Under the pieces are notes generated by a model. That model searched no databases and was not told the DNA's origin. It saw only the letters and a program-made list of their open reading frames with translations. Of a DNA stretch of 64,000 nt, positions 19,057 to 28,348 are shown piece after piece (position 1 is the stretch's first letter; each line of letters begins with the position of its first letter). The DNA lies in NCBI RefSeq assembly GCF_014697195.1, contig NZ_JACJRJ010000019.1, positions 34,850-98,849 on the forward strand, written 5' to 3'. A program made the translations under genes and the position numbers. This stretch comes from Cylindrospermum sp. FACHB-282 (GTDB taxonomy: Bacteria > Cyanobacteriota > Cyanobacteriia > Cyanobacteriales > Nostocaceae).

Positions 19057-19314
19057 GTGAATCTGGAAGTCCGCTATGCCAGGTCTTTTTTAATAGACCT
19101 GAGGGGTTTAGAGCCTGCTGCCTACGAGCGGGTGTATAGTTTTGTGTTTATTGATTTAGCTGAAAAGTGGCAACCTCATTACCTCCCAGAATTGCGACAA
19201 TTGGATAATGAGGGGATTTTTTATCGCTTTACCATCGATAATTATCTTATAGGCATAGAAATTAGGGGTGAAATCGTCAAGTTTTTGCGTGTCATCCCTA
19301 TGCCAGATGTCTAG
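19057..19314 (+). CDS. RelE/ParE-like toxin
   Basis: An 85-residue basic, beta-rich protein with the RelE/ParE superfamily outline: an N-terminal strand and helix (VRYARSFLIDLRGL), then the strands LRQLDNEGIFYRFTID and YLIGIEIRGEIVKFLRVIPMPDV. Members are ribosome-dependent mRNA interferases or gyrase poisons; which applies here is not determinable. The start is GTG at 19057. It follows the antitoxin-like gene by 59 nt. Confidence 0.65.
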   Translation: MNLEVRYARSFLIDLRGLEPAAYERVYSFVFIDLAEKWQPHYLPELRQLDNEGIFYRFTIDNYLIGIEIRGEIVKFLRVIPMPDV

Positions 19315-19418
19315 GGTGAGGATTTTTCCAAGACTTAAAACTGTATAAGACAAAGCAGGGATCGCCAGAGCCTTACATTAAACTGGTTTTTGACAAACAC
19401 TTTACTTGAGATTTCCCT

Positions 19419-21005
19419 ATGGATGCTAGGGCACTTTGGCAACGATACCAAGACTGGTTATATTTTCACGAAGGATTGGGACTGTACCTAGACATCAGTC
19501 GAATGCGGTTTGATGATGCCTTCGTGGAATCATTGCGGCCGAAGTTTGACAAGGCATTTGCGGATATGGCGGAACTGGAGAAAGGTGCGATCGCCAATCC
19601 AGATGAAAACCGCATGGTAGGACACTACTGGTTGCGGAATCCGGACTTAGCCCCCACTCCCGAACTAACACAAGAAATTGTCCAAACCATAGAGCAAATC
19701 GAAGCCTTTGCCGAAAAAGTCCAAACAGGTGCTATTCATCCACCCAGAGCTAGCCGCTTCACCGATGTCATCTCCATAGGTATTGGTGGTTCCGCCCTCG
19801 GCCCCCAATTCGTCGCTGAAGCCCTCTCTCCTGACTTCCCACCCCTGAAAATTCACTTTATCGACAATACCGATCCTGCCGGTATCGATCGGATTCTCAC
19901 CCACCTGCGAAATAGCCTCTCCAGCACTTTGGTATTGGTAATTTCCAAATCTGGGGGGACTCCAGAACCCCGCAACGGCATGATTGAAGTCAAAAAAGCA
20001 TACTCTGGACAAAATTTAGACTTTGCCCAATATGCAGTTGCTATTACCGGCCCAGATAGCAACCTGGATAAAATCGCCAAATCTGAAGGCTGGCTAGCCA
20101 GGTTCTTCATGTATGACTGGGTGGGAGGACGCACCTCGGAAATGTCCTCTGTGGGGCTAGTACCAGCAGCATTGCAAGGCGTTGATATTCGCGCCATGCT
20201 AGAAGGTGCCAAAGAAATGGATGACGCCACCCGCATTCCAGATGTGAAAAATAACCCAGCCGCTTTATTAGCCTTGGCTTGGTATTATTCTGGCAATGGC
20301 CGGGGCGAAAAAGACATGGTTGTCCTACCTTATAAGGACAGCTTATTGTTATTCAGCCGTTATTTGCAACAGCTGGTAATGGAATCCTTAGGCAAACAAA
20401 AGGACTTAGACGGCAACACAGTCTATCAAGGCATCGCCGTTTATGGCAACAAAGGCTCAACAGATCAACACGCCTACGTTCAGCAACTGCGGGAAGGTGT
20501 GCCGAATTTCTTCGCCACCTTAATTGAAGTTTTAGAAGATCGTCAAGGCCCATCCCCAGAAATCGATCCGGGTGTAACAGCAGGTGATTATCTTTCCGGT
20601 TTCCTCTTAGGTACCCGCCAAGCACTGTATGAAAATCACCGCGATTCAATTACAGTCACCATTCCTCAAGTCAATTCCCGGACTGTGGGCGCGTTAATTG
20701 CCTTGTATGAACGGGCTGTTGGTCTATACGCTAGTTTAATCAACGTCAACGCTTACCATCAACCAGGGGTAGAAGCTGGTAAAAAAGCTGCCGCTGTAAT
20801 TCTCGATTTGCAAAAACGCGTTGTGGATGTGCTGCAAAAGGAAAAATCAGCCCTTTCTCTGGCTGAAGTTGCCGAAAAATCTGGCTCACCCGACGAAGTT
20901 GAAGCAATTTACAAAATTCTGCGACATCTGCACTCCAATCAGCGCGGTGTGGTGCTAAAAGGTGATTTAGCCCAACCTAGCAGTTTGATAGTTTCTATTA
21001 GCTAA
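19419..21005 (+). CDS. pgi: Glucose-6-phosphate isomerase
   Basis: A 528-residue enzyme interconverting glucose-6-phosphate and fructose-6-phosphate in glycolysis, gluconeogenesis and the oxidative pentose phosphate cycle. Signature regions include the phosphate-binding [24 protein letters not shown], the [14 protein letters not shown] block, and the catalytic-base region [18 protein letters not shown]. Length and ends match the cyanobacterial/plastid form. A strong terminator follows. Confidence 0.97.
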   Translation: MDARALWQRYQDWLYFHEGLGLYLDISRMRFDDAFVESLRPKFDKAFADMAELEKGAIANPDENRMVGHYWLRNPDLAPTPELTQEIVQTIEQIEAFAEKVQTGAIHPPRASRFTDVISIGIGGSALGPQFVAEALSPDFPPLKIHFIDNTDPAGIDRILTHLRNSLSSTLVLVISKSGGTPEPRNGMIEVKKAYSGQNLDFAQYAVAITGPDSNLDKIAKSEGWLARFFMYDWVGGRTSEMSSVGLVPAALQGVDIRAMLEGAKEMDDATRIPDVKNNPAALLALAWYYSGNGRGEKDMVVLPYKDSLLLFSRYLQQLVMESLGKQKDLDGNTVYQGIAVYGNKGSTDQHAYVQQLREGVPNFFATLIEVLEDRQGPSPEIDPGVTAGDYLSGFLLGTRQALYENHRDSITVTIPQVNSRTVGALIALYERAVGLYASLINVNAYHQPGVEAGKKAAAVILDLQKRVVDVLQKEKSALSLAEVAEKSGSPDEVEAIYKILRHLHSNQRGVVLKGDLAQPSSLIVSIS

Positions 21006-21045
21006 TAAACCAATCCTATTTGATTTGTGAAAATCGAAAGGCTTC

Positions 21046-21078
21046 AGATCCCCGACTTGTTTAAAAAGTCGGGGATCT
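21046..21078 (+). terminator. Rho-independent terminator of pgi
   Basis: A perfect 13-bp stem (AGATCCCCGACTT / AAGTCGGGGATCT) with a 7-nt loop, followed by TGTTTT, 40 nt after the pgi stop. It is the clearest intrinsic terminator in the window. Confidence 0.9.
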
Positions 21079-21305
21079 TGTTTTATAGGTTAAATTGAGG
21101 GACGAAACCCAACAACTCATACCATTTGAGATTTTAGATTGTCTAAGAGTTCCTGATAATCACCGTCAAATAAAGAAAGATAGCGATCGCATCCAAGTCC
21201 GGGGTGTGGAGTAACCCAAACCAAGAGAAGCCTTGGGATTATCGACGACGACAAAGGCAAAAGTAAAACTTGTTAACAAGTAAAAAGCAAGAAACGAACA
21301 GGTTG
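21079..21305 (-). other. Intergenic stretch with an unidentified coding scrap
   Basis: Between the pgi terminator and the repeat-protein gene. On the minus strand a frame ending at 21117 reads as a plausible protein tail (GCDRYLSLFDGDYQELLDN...), without a recognisable start. It may be a gene remnant; I cannot name it. Confidence 0.3.
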
Positions 21306-22334
21306 CTAGGCAACAATAATTGTCTGACCATCAGTCAAACTGGCGAAGTCATACTTTGTGCTACCAGCTATGAGTTTCTCAAATTCGGAAGTGTTCATAG
21401 TGATGCCATTACTCGTGAAGTTCACTGTTGCTCCCGATATGCCGATAGTATAATTTCCTGTCGTTAATTCCAGTGTGTCTTTACCGCTTCCTCCATAGAA
21501 ATTACCACTACCAAAACCCTTGAGATAGTCTTTATCCTTTCCTAAAAACACGCTGCCAATGCCATTGAAGCCTCCATCAGCAATGATAGAGTCTTCGCCA
21601 TTTCCAGTATTGATGATACCGTTGTTGTAGATGCCAGTACTGCCAGTGCCAATGATTTTGTCCTTACCAGCGCCAGTATCGATAGTACTGCCGGAATAGT
21701 TGTAGATGCCCCAGCCGGTAGTGTTAGTGCCAGTGATTTTGTCGTTACCAGCACCAGTATCCATTGTACCGACGTTGACGATGCCGTAACCACCTGTGAG
21801 AGTTCCATTGCCAGTGATTTTGTCGTTACCATCGCCGGTAGTGATGATGAAATAGTTTTCGACACCGTAGCCGCCAGTACCAGTGATTATGTCGTTGCCC
21901 TTTCCAGTATCAATGATGCCCTGGTAGTTGACATTTACGCCAGAATCGATGGCAGTGCCAATGATTTTGTCGTTACCATCGCCAGTATTGATGGTGCCGA
22001 GTGAGGTAAAGATGCCACTGCCTGCCTGTCCAGTACCAGTGATTATGTCGTCACCATCATCGGTATTGATGGTACCTCCTTCGTTGCGGATGCCACCACC
22101 GGGAATGATGGTATTTTCGTCGCAAATACCAGTAATGATGTCATCACCAGCACCAGTATTGATGGTGCCAGAGTTGAGGATGCCGAAGCGATCAGAGCCA
22201 GTGATAGTGCCTGTGATGATGTCGTTGCCAGCAAAGGTATTGGCGATGCCAGTATTGATTATTTGCTCAGTCCCTGATATTGGAACAATGTCAGCCTTAT
22301 TAGTAAACGTTAGATTTGAAAGTTCTATTGCCAC
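21306..22334 (-). CDS. RTX-like glycine/aspartate repeat protein
   Basis: A 342-residue protein built of about nine imperfect repeats of some 24-30 residues, each with a core such as TGDGNDKIIGT or TGAGDDIITG followed by a GI-N-G-TI segment. The cores resemble the calcium-binding GGXGXDXUX nonapeptides of RTX proteins, but occur singly rather than in long uninterrupted rows. The last 90 residues (from SVFLGKDKDYLKGFGSG) resemble the C-terminal part of cyanobacterial haemolysin-type repeat proteins. There is no N-terminal signal peptide; RTX proteins use a C-terminal type I secretion signal. Function (adhesin, S-layer-like or other) is unknown. The codons are strongly repetitive. Confidence 0.75.
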   Translation of the reverse strand: MAIELSNLTFTNKADIVPISGTEQIINTGIANTFAGNDIITGTITGSDRFGILNSGTINTGAGDDIITGICDENTIIPGGGIRNEGGTINTDDGDDIITGTGQAGSGIFTSLGTINTGDGNDKIIGTAIDSGVNVNYQGIIDTGKGNDIITGTGGYGVENYFIITTGDGNDKITGNGTLTGGYGIVNVGTMDTGAGNDKITGTNTTGWGIYNYSGSTIDTGAGKDKIIGTGSTGIYNNGIINTGNGEDSIIADGGFNGIGSVFLGKDKDYLKGFGSGNFYGGSGKDTLELTTGNYTIGISGATVNFTSNGITMNTSEFEKLIAGSTKYDFASLTDGQTIIVA

Positions 22335-22444
22335 AAAAATACCTCAAAATTAAGAGAAAAAAGCAGAAAGATTGCCCTTTTTCGTATATTATCAATAAAC
22401 CGCGAACTTTGGGAAATAAACGTAAAAATTGTAAGGATTCAGGT

Positions 22445-22588
22445 CTAAACTTGAGGTATTAAAGATGGTGCTTGCACATCAGGATTAACTATCGCTTTTA
22501 TAGCTTGCTCAAAAAATTCAATTACGGAACGTCCTTGGCGATAGATATTATTGTAAAATAAAGCTAAAACAACAGCAATAGGTAGGAT
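22445..22588 (-). pseudogene. Unidentified gene fragment
   Basis: On the minus strand a stretch between two stops reads ILPIAVVLALFYNNIYRQG... and ends ...PSLIPQV. It has no start codon in a reasonable place and looks like the tail of a larger protein. Family not recognised. Confidence 0.35.
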
Positions 22589-22590
22589 TT

Positions 22591-22908
22591 ATGACTCAGC
22601 TAACACCAAAGCCACCAACTCGTAGAGGACGAATTTTCCCAGAACGCACTTTATCACCAGAGGAACTAGCTAGACGCAAAGCTGAAAATGAAGCACAATA
22701 TCAACGTTATCGGGCAATTTTTGAGCGTGTACGTCCTGAGTTGATTCAAGAACATTATGGTTGGTATATTGCTATTGAGCTAAATAGTGGTAATTATTTG
22801 ATTGATGAGGATAAAGAAGTTGCACATAAAAAAGCCCATGAGAAATATCCAAATAGTGATCACTGTGTTTTTTGCTTGAACGAAACTGGAGCAACTGGCA
22901 GAATATAA
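22591..22908 (+). CDS. Small conserved protein, copy 1
   Basis: A 105-residue protein of unknown function with a basic N-terminus (PTRRGRIFPE), a charged helix (SPEELARRKAENEAQYQRYRA) and a C-terminal mixed region (HYGWYIAIELNSGNY). Copy 2 follows after 46 nt; the two align without gaps over all 105 residues at roughly 70 percent identity, with identical C-terminal LNETGATGRI. Unlike copy 2, this copy is not directly followed by a protease gene. Probably a tandem duplicate. Confidence 0.75.
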   Translation: MTQLTPKPPTRRGRIFPERTLSPEELARRKAENEAQYQRYRAIFERVRPELIQEHYGWYIAIELNSGNYLIDEDKEVAHKKAHEKYPNSDHCVFCLNETGATGRI

Positions 22909-22954
22909 AAGATTATTTTAAGTTAAACTAATAGTTACAGTTAGGTAAATAGTT

Positions 22955-23272
22955 ATGACTCAATCAACACCAAAGTCACCTACACGTAGAGGTCGAATTT
23001 TCCCCGAATTGACTTTATCACCGGAAGAACTAGCTAAACGCGAAGCTGAAAGAGAAGTTTTTCATAAACGTTGTCGGGCAATTTTTGAGCGTGTCCTTCC
23101 TGAATATATCGAGAACCACTATGGCTGGTATATTGCAGTGGAGCCAGATAGCGGTGATTACTTTATTGATAAAGACATTGAAGTAGCTAGTCAGAAAGCA
23201 CGAGAAAAACACCCAAATGCTGTACATTGTGCATTTCGCCTAAATGAAACTGGAGCCACTGGCAGAATATGA
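22955..23272 (+). CDS. Small conserved protein, copy 2
   Basis: A 105-residue paralogue of the preceding gene. Its TGA overlaps the ATG of the retropepsin-like gene (ATGA at 23269-23272), so the two are translationally coupled. Such small partner genes next to clan AA aspartic proteases recur in cyanobacteria; a regulatory or antitoxin-like role has been assumed from organisation only and is not shown here. Confidence 0.8.
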   Translation: MTQSTPKSPTRRGRIFPELTLSPEELAKREAEREVFHKRCRAIFERVLPEYIENHYGWYIAVEPDSGDYFIDKDIEVASQKAREKHPNAVHCAFRLNETGATGRI

Positions 23273-23631
23273 TACAGGGTTATTTTGGTGATGAGGGGCA
23301 ACTATTTTTTGAAATTGAATTGATTACTAATGATAGATTAAATTTACCTGTGGAGATAATGTTAGATACTGGCTTTACAGGATTTATGGCTATAAACAAA
23401 CAAGATTTAGATGCTCTAGACTGGCAATTTGTTCGTGAGCAAGAACTGATTACAGCACAGGGAGAAAAAATATTTGATTTGTATTTAGGTAAGGTGATAT
23501 TGGATGGAGAAGAGTATGAAATTCCAGTATTTGCAGGGAATAAAATCACAGAGATTTTATTAGGTTCGGAATGGTTGAGGTTTCTGCCTTTAGTGGTGAA
23601 TTTTCAAGCGGGTATTTTAACTTTGGGATGA
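23269..23631 (+). CDS. Retropepsin-like clan AA aspartic protease
   Basis: A 120-residue single-domain protein. The active-site motif is LDTGFTGFMAI (about residues 32-42, D33 catalytic), close to the D-T/S-G of retroviral-type aspartic proteases, and the C-terminal ILLGSEWLRFL gives the second conserved block. Active enzymes of this size must dimerise. It is coupled to the small gene before it. Substrate unknown; the partner protein is an obvious candidate. Confidence 0.8.
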   Translation: MIQGYFGDEGQLFFEIELITNDRLNLPVEIMLDTGFTGFMAINKQDLDALDWQFVREQELITAQGEKIFDLYLGKVILDGEEYEIPVFAGNKITEILLGSEWLRFLPLVVNFQAGILTLG

Positions 23632-23696
23632 AACGAACCGCAAAGGGCGCAAAGAGCGCTAAGGTAAGAAAGAAAAGAAGAGAAAATTCGTTATTT

Positions 23697-25187
23697 TTAG
23701 TTTATTGGTAGGTCGCGCAGGTAGTAAAATTTATCGTTTTTCCCATCACTTAATCTTTCACGTCCTAAGTAGCCGGTTAGGGGTGATGATAGTTCTATCA
23801 GTAAATCATAAGCTATTTCATCTGTTAGTTTGGGGTTATGAGTCACGTTGTAATGAACACGAATTTCTGTAACTGTAACCTGTTGATGTATAGCTGACGA
23901 AATTTCACTCTGTTGCTTAGAGAGTTCTTTAACTGTTTTGATAATGTTTGAACGCAATTTAATACCTTGCCAGAGGTTATCAATATAGCGATTTATTTTA
24001 TCATCGGCTGCTTCACCAAAAGGTTCGTTTTCTAAGCATGGTTTTAAGTTTAATAAATCTATTGAACCTGGGTGTTTTGCTTTTAATTCAACTAATTTTT
24101 GTAAGGTTTCAGGACGAATAACGTTCATTTGATTTCCACTCGCAGTTGATTCAGCAGGTTTTGTTAATTCACCAGCAGCCATAATGATTTTGATACAACT
24201 ATTATATTGCTGTTGTAAATGCTTGTATCCCAGTTTTACAAGTTGTGCCGCTGTACCATCAGGAACTTTTTCTGTTTTAGTAGCTTTACATTCTCCAACG
24301 ATTCGATAAGGATACTCACAATAAAAATCTAACCCACCAGCACCACCTAGTTTATCAGGATCTAGGTTAGCTTGAGAATTCGTATTAGAACAAGAAAAGC
24401 CTAGTGTGACAAAGCTTTTACGAACGAGTTTTTCAAACTCGTTACCATCACTAGAATTACCAACTTTAGCAATTTTTCTAACCCAAGCTAAATCTGAATC
24501 TAGTTTATTTGCACTTTGCTCACTACCCCAACCCAAAAAGACTTTAATATCATTTTCTAATTGCTGTGCTGCTGGGTTGGTGTAGGATATTTGCGATAAA
24601 GTACTCTGCAATTCTTCTAATTCACGATTTTGAGGAGGTTCTAGATTTTCTAATTGGCGTTTGCGTTGGGTAAATATTTGCTCACTTAATACAGGTTTAG
24701 CTTCAGAAGAAGCAATATTAGATAAACCCACAAATTTACCTAATTTATCTTGAATATTTGCATTAACTGGAACTTTACAGAACTGAGACAAATGATAAAC
24801 GCGCAAGTAAGCGAGAAAAATATTTTGTTGTTTCTGTATTATTGCTTCAAATGCTTCTGGTGCCCATATTGTCAATTGAGACAAAATATCTAACGGTTTA
24901 GATTTATCTAGAATTTGGCAAAGTTCACATTTAGCCCAACCTTTAATTGAAACTATCTCAGAATTAACTTGTTTGATAGCAGTTTGAGCATTTGGTAAAA
25001 AATTTGGGCGGTAGTATTTTTCAATTGAAAGCTGATTTGCTGAAACATCAACAGGATAAAGTGCAAATCTCTGTCCTGGACGAAGAAACATTCTGGGTAA
25101 AGCTGCAACTGTTCGTCCCTGTATTAAGGCTTCAATATCAGGGACGGGTAGACACAGTGCTGTTGGAAGTGAAAACTGCTGAGTCAT
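23697..25187 (-). CDS. Mrr-type PD-(D/E)XK nuclease of a three-gene cassette
   Basis: A 496-residue protein. The N-terminal region (about 1-130, with PRMFLRPGQRFALYP) is unrecognised. Residues about 248-330 form a restriction-endonuclease fold: E250 in GNEFEKLVRKSFVTLGF, D287 in GGLDFYCEY, and E299-C-K301 in GECKAT, followed by Q315, the order seen in Mrr-like nucleases. The C-terminal 130 residues are helical. It is third in a cassette with an ATPase gene two nt upstream and a winged-helix-like gene before that. DNA cleavage is inferred from the motif. A defence role is suggested by the combination of nuclease and ATPase. Confidence 0.75.
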   Translation of the reverse strand: MTQQFSLPTALCLPVPDIEALIQGRTVAALPRMFLRPGQRFALYPVDVSANQLSIEKYYRPNFLPNAQTAIKQVNSEIVSIKGWAKCELCQILDKSKPLDILSQLTIWAPEAFEAIIQKQQNIFLAYLRVYHLSQFCKVPVNANIQDKLGKFVGLSNIASSEAKPVLSEQIFTQRKRQLENLEPPQNRELEELQSTLSQISYTNPAAQQLENDIKVFLGWGSEQSANKLDSDLAWVRKIAKVGNSSDGNEFEKLVRKSFVTLGFSCSNTNSQANLDPDKLGGAGGLDFYCEYPYRIVGECKATKTEKVPDGTAAQLVKLGYKHLQQQYNSCIKIIMAAGELTKPAESTASGNQMNVIRPETLQKLVELKAKHPGSIDLLNLKPCLENEPFGEAADDKINRYIDNLWQGIKLRSNIIKTVKELSKQQSEISSAIHQQVTVTEIRVHYNVTHNPKLTDEIAYDLLIELSSPLTGYLGRERLSDGKNDKFYYLRDLPIN

Positions 25188-25189
25188 TT

Positions 25190-27079
25190 CTATTTAGTTA
25201 TGGGTTCACTCATTTGAATATTTTCAGCATTTGCAGCACTTTGAGGAATACTAACAGGTAATCCATCAGGAGTTAATTTAGTCGGTTCTTGACCAGAAGG
25301 ATCACTTAAAATTTCTCGAATTAGAGGATTGTTGATAGCGATTTGTTTCTGTTTTATAAATTCAAAAATCTGCTCCTCTGTCAATTCATAACTCTTACGA
25401 TTGTCCCAAACATACAAGATAGCTAAAAGAGGTTTAATATCTTGGCTTTGCAACCCTACCCATTCTCCACCCTTTTGTTTTAACAGTATTCTCAAGTTTT
25501 CTCTAGCTAATTTAGCAGTAGTAGAAATTTCCTTTGAACGCACCAAGCAACCGCGAGTTAAATCATATTTATGATAATCAATTAATCTACTCAACGCTGC
25601 TGCGATACTACTACCATTTGGTTGCTGTATGACATCTACCCCAATTTTTACTTGTTGTTTATTCCCAATAATTTTAAAATCAATATGTTGTTGATTAGGT
25701 ACTTCTTCAATTTTTTCAATTGTCACACCTTCTATAGTTTCACCTATTAACCTATCAAAAGAAAATTTAAGTGCCTTGGCAATTATTACTTCATCATCTA
25801 GCAGTAAATTGATAGAAGCTCGTAGGTGTACTAATTCACTCAGAAAATACGGTTTAACTAGATGGGGATGGATGTCTTTTGGTTTGGGTGGATCATCTTT
25901 CTTTGGTAGGGTTTTTCCATTAAAATTATCCGCGCACCATTTTAAAACTGCTCTCACGGTCGGTCTTTGTTTCCCAAGTTCTCGGAGTTCATTTTCATCA
26001 AATGGATAAAGAGGATGAGGAGGTGTCTGTTGATGTTCTTTATAAAACTCTTGCAACCATTGACTAACTATGGCAATAACATCATCAGGATTTAAAAATT
26101 TCAGTCGGATTGGTAGTCTATCAACTTGATTGCTGACTAATCTATCCATAACAGCTTCAGCTTGTGGTAAAAGCCTGATTTGATCTTCCCAAGTTTCACG
26201 GTACATTGTCAGCAGAAAAACACCTTTCTTCAGACTGTTATACATATCCTTAACCAAGTTTGCAATAACCTGGGCTGTTGTAAAACCTGAGCCTGAAACT
26301 TCCGAATTATCTAATTCATCAAAGCAAATTACTGGTATTTTGTAATTGCTAGTTATATCGAGAATTTGGCGAACAGTATTTAATGCCTCAACCTCTCTAT
26401 CTTCAGTTTTAGGATTTGGTAAACCCATTGCTTCAGCCTGAGCCTGTGTTAGTTCCAAGCCCGATAGCCAAAAATTTGCAAAATTCGCATGGGCTGGAGA
26501 AAGTGTCCACAAAATCGCTTTGACTATGTAAGGATTAGTGATTTCAGGCTTGATTTGCTGAATAAGTTCTGTCAAGTTATCAAGAAATTTAGTTGAATAT
26601 TGATTTAACCAATTTGGATATTGATTAATATACTGTTGTGGTGTAAATTTCCATGATTTTGCTTCGTTGATTAAAGCTGCTGCAATTTCTTGCCACTGCA
26701 TTACTTTCTGACTTCCAAAAGCTCTGAGACTAGAGGCAACACTTTGCAGAAACTGAGACTTAATGCAATTCAAGTTATCGTATTTACTCACATAGATAAA
26801 TAAGCTGCTATTGTCAGCCTGTAGACGGTGGCGAATACGACTAATAATATGGCTTTTACCTGCGCCTTTTGGAGATGCAATTGTGATACCTACAATTTCA
26901 CGTTTTCCCTTACTAATTTTTTCAATTGCTTCAAAAACTGCATCAGAAGCATGAGCATTAATTGAAGGAACATCAGGAAAGCTTTTACCCCATACTTGTT
27001 GGGATCTGACAACGATATGTCCTGCAAATGGGTTGTGATTTCTAATCAGTTCGTCAATGGTAGATCCGTTAGTACTCAT
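25190..27079 (-). CDS. P-loop ATPase of a three-gene cassette
   Basis: A 629-residue AAA/STAND-like NTPase. Walker A is ASPKGAGKSH (K75, S76), Walker B is VICFDELDN (D254, E255), and LLTMYRETWEDQ (about 289-300) resembles a sensor/arginine-finger strand. From about residue 320 a helical lid and winged-helix-like region follow (PTVRAVLKWCADNF). The C-terminal part (about 440-570) contains KIGVDVIQQPNGSSIAAALSRL and may be a second, inactive nuclease-like or DNA-binding domain. It is separated by 45 nt from the upstream gene and by two nt from the nuclease gene, so translation is likely coupled. The family is not one I can name. Confidence 0.75.
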   Translation of the reverse strand: MSTNGSTIDELIRNHNPFAGHIVVRSQQVWGKSFPDVPSINAHASDAVFEAIEKISKGKREIVGITIASPKGAGKSHIISRIRHRLQADNSSLFIYVSKYDNLNCIKSQFLQSVASSLRAFGSQKVMQWQEIAAALINEAKSWKFTPQQYINQYPNWLNQYSTKFLDNLTELIQQIKPEITNPYIVKAILWTLSPAHANFANFWLSGLELTQAQAEAMGLPNPKTEDREVEALNTVRQILDITSNYKIPVICFDELDNSEVSGSGFTTAQVIANLVKDMYNSLKKGVFLLTMYRETWEDQIRLLPQAEAVMDRLVSNQVDRLPIRLKFLNPDDVIAIVSQWLQEFYKEHQQTPPHPLYPFDENELRELGKQRPTVRAVLKWCADNFNGKTLPKKDDPPKPKDIHPHLVKPYFLSELVHLRASINLLLDDEVIIAKALKFSFDRLIGETIEGVTIEKIEEVPNQQHIDFKIIGNKQQVKIGVDVIQQPNGSSIAAALSRLIDYHKYDLTRGCLVRSKEISTTAKLARENLRILLKQKGGEWVGLQSQDIKPLLAILYVWDNRKSYELTEEQIFEFIKQKQIAINNPLIREILSDPSGQEPTKLTPDGLPVSIPQSAANAENIQMSEPITK

Positions 27080-27124
27080 AGTATTGTGAAGTTAAGGTGT
27101 GAGAAGTTGAAACAAGATTTAAGG

Positions 27125-27784
27125 TTATAAACGTATGGCGTAGCAGCGTAGTCCATCAAGTTTTGTACTAATAGAATCTTCTACTTTGTCGCTGGCATTA
27201 TCTTCTATAGTTCCCCCTTGAAGTTGGAAAATATCGTCAGCTTGCATTTCTAGCAGAAAATCATTAAATTCAGTACGACTTATGCGATCGCCTATTTCTC
27301 TCCTAATGCGGTAAATTGGCACTAGATGATTAAAGTTGTATTCATAGTTCAACTTGTCGTAGACTTCTAGCGCTACAGACTTAAACTCGTCGTAAGAAGC
27401 AATGCTTGCACTCTTCACCCCATCCCCAGACGCAACCACCGCTACATCAATCTGACTAATCCACTTCAGCAACGCATTCGCAACCCAAGTACCGACAATA
27501 GTTCCCTCAAACTTAAACTCGCTATGTCGCAAACCCGCACCCAACACCTCTAAACCCTTGGGAGATGTGAGAGAGTATCCTTTTTTGGAAATTGCGATCG
27601 CACCCTGCTTTTCTAACTCCGCAAATATCTCCTGAAAATCTGCAACCTTCTTACCCTTAGATATAATTCGCTTAGTGAGTTGACCTTTAGCTACTTCCTT
27701 CTCTCTCCCTCCCAAATCCCATAAAGCCAGCAACAAACGAGTTGTAGCTGCATTAGCCTGTAAAATATTTTGTTTAGTAACCAT
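27125..27784 (-). CDS. Winged-helix-like first gene of the cassette
   Basis: A 219-residue protein. Residues 10-85 look like a winged helix (LLLALWDLGGREKEVAKGQLTKRI..., ending KKGYSLTSPKG with the wing), and a second helical-wing unit is plausible near 150-200 (LVPIYRIRREIGDRISRTEFNDFLLEMQADDIFQLQGG). It could bind DNA or the ATPase. It is the first gene of the minus-strand cassette. Function is unknown; the fold is inferred from residue pattern only. Confidence 0.65.
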   Translation of the reverse strand: MVTKQNILQANAATTRLLLALWDLGGREKEVAKGQLTKRIISKGKKVADFQEIFAELEKQGAIAISKKGYSLTSPKGLEVLGAGLRHSEFKFEGTIVGTWVANALLKWISQIDVAVVASGDGVKSASIASYDEFKSVALEVYDKLNYEYNFNHLVPIYRIRREIGDRISRTEFNDFLLEMQADDIFQLQGGTIEDNASDKVEDSISTKLDGLRCYAIRL

Positions 27785-28348
27785 ACTATGTGCCTTATTT
27801 GACGAATAATAATTATAATAGTTTTCTTTTTTCCCTTAGCCAGAGAAAAAACTTTTGTTATTTTCTATATATTTCATAAAGAAATTCAGATATTTACTCA
27901 AAGGATAAATCCAGAGATTACACGTATTTTGTTTGTTTAAATTTTACAAAAATTGCAACAATTAGAGGACTTTTCAATTACATACACCACCCCGTAAGCC
28001 TACGGTTTACACACAAGTCTCTCTCGATGCAATTTAGGGTTAAAACCTCACCCTGGTTCTGCTATTCGCTTTACCTCTCCCTCTCCAACGCATAGAGAGG
28101 GATGTCCGTCAGGACTATTTGAGGTTAATCTTTTGTCATATTCCCCAGGAGATAAGTAATCCAGCCTATATCAACAGCAGGATGGAAAACTTGAGAAATT
28201 GCTTCATCATGCCAAGAGAAACTCTTTATCAGTGCTGTTGTAAAACAGCGGCAAATGCTTATTCAATTGCAGAAAAAATAGCAGGAATTACCACCCTGTT
28301 TTTGCCACAGTACGCCTTTTAGCAAACCCAGTGTGAGGACAAAATCTG
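27785..28348. other. Intergenic region between the cassette and the lipoprotein gene
   Basis: 564 nt. It includes the probable promoter of the cassette (AT-rich, 27785-27960). From 28000 to 28110 it holds a GC-richer patch resembling small dispersed repeats. A 67-codon frame at 28119-28322 has odd composition and is not accepted. Confidence 0.5.

Noticed and set aside
21928..22353. Long frame antisense to the RTX-like gene
   Set aside because: Mirror image of the repetitive codons; the minus-strand frame has the recognisable repeat cores.
23697..27784. Reading the ATPase and nuclease as TnsC/TnsA of a Tn7-like transposon
   Set aside because: No TnsB-type integrase, no transposon ends and no attachment site are seen; the nuclease has Mrr-order residues instead.
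28119..28322. 67-codon frame upstream of the lipoprotein gene
   Set aside because: Cys-rich, unusual composition and no ribosome-binding site; likely chance.
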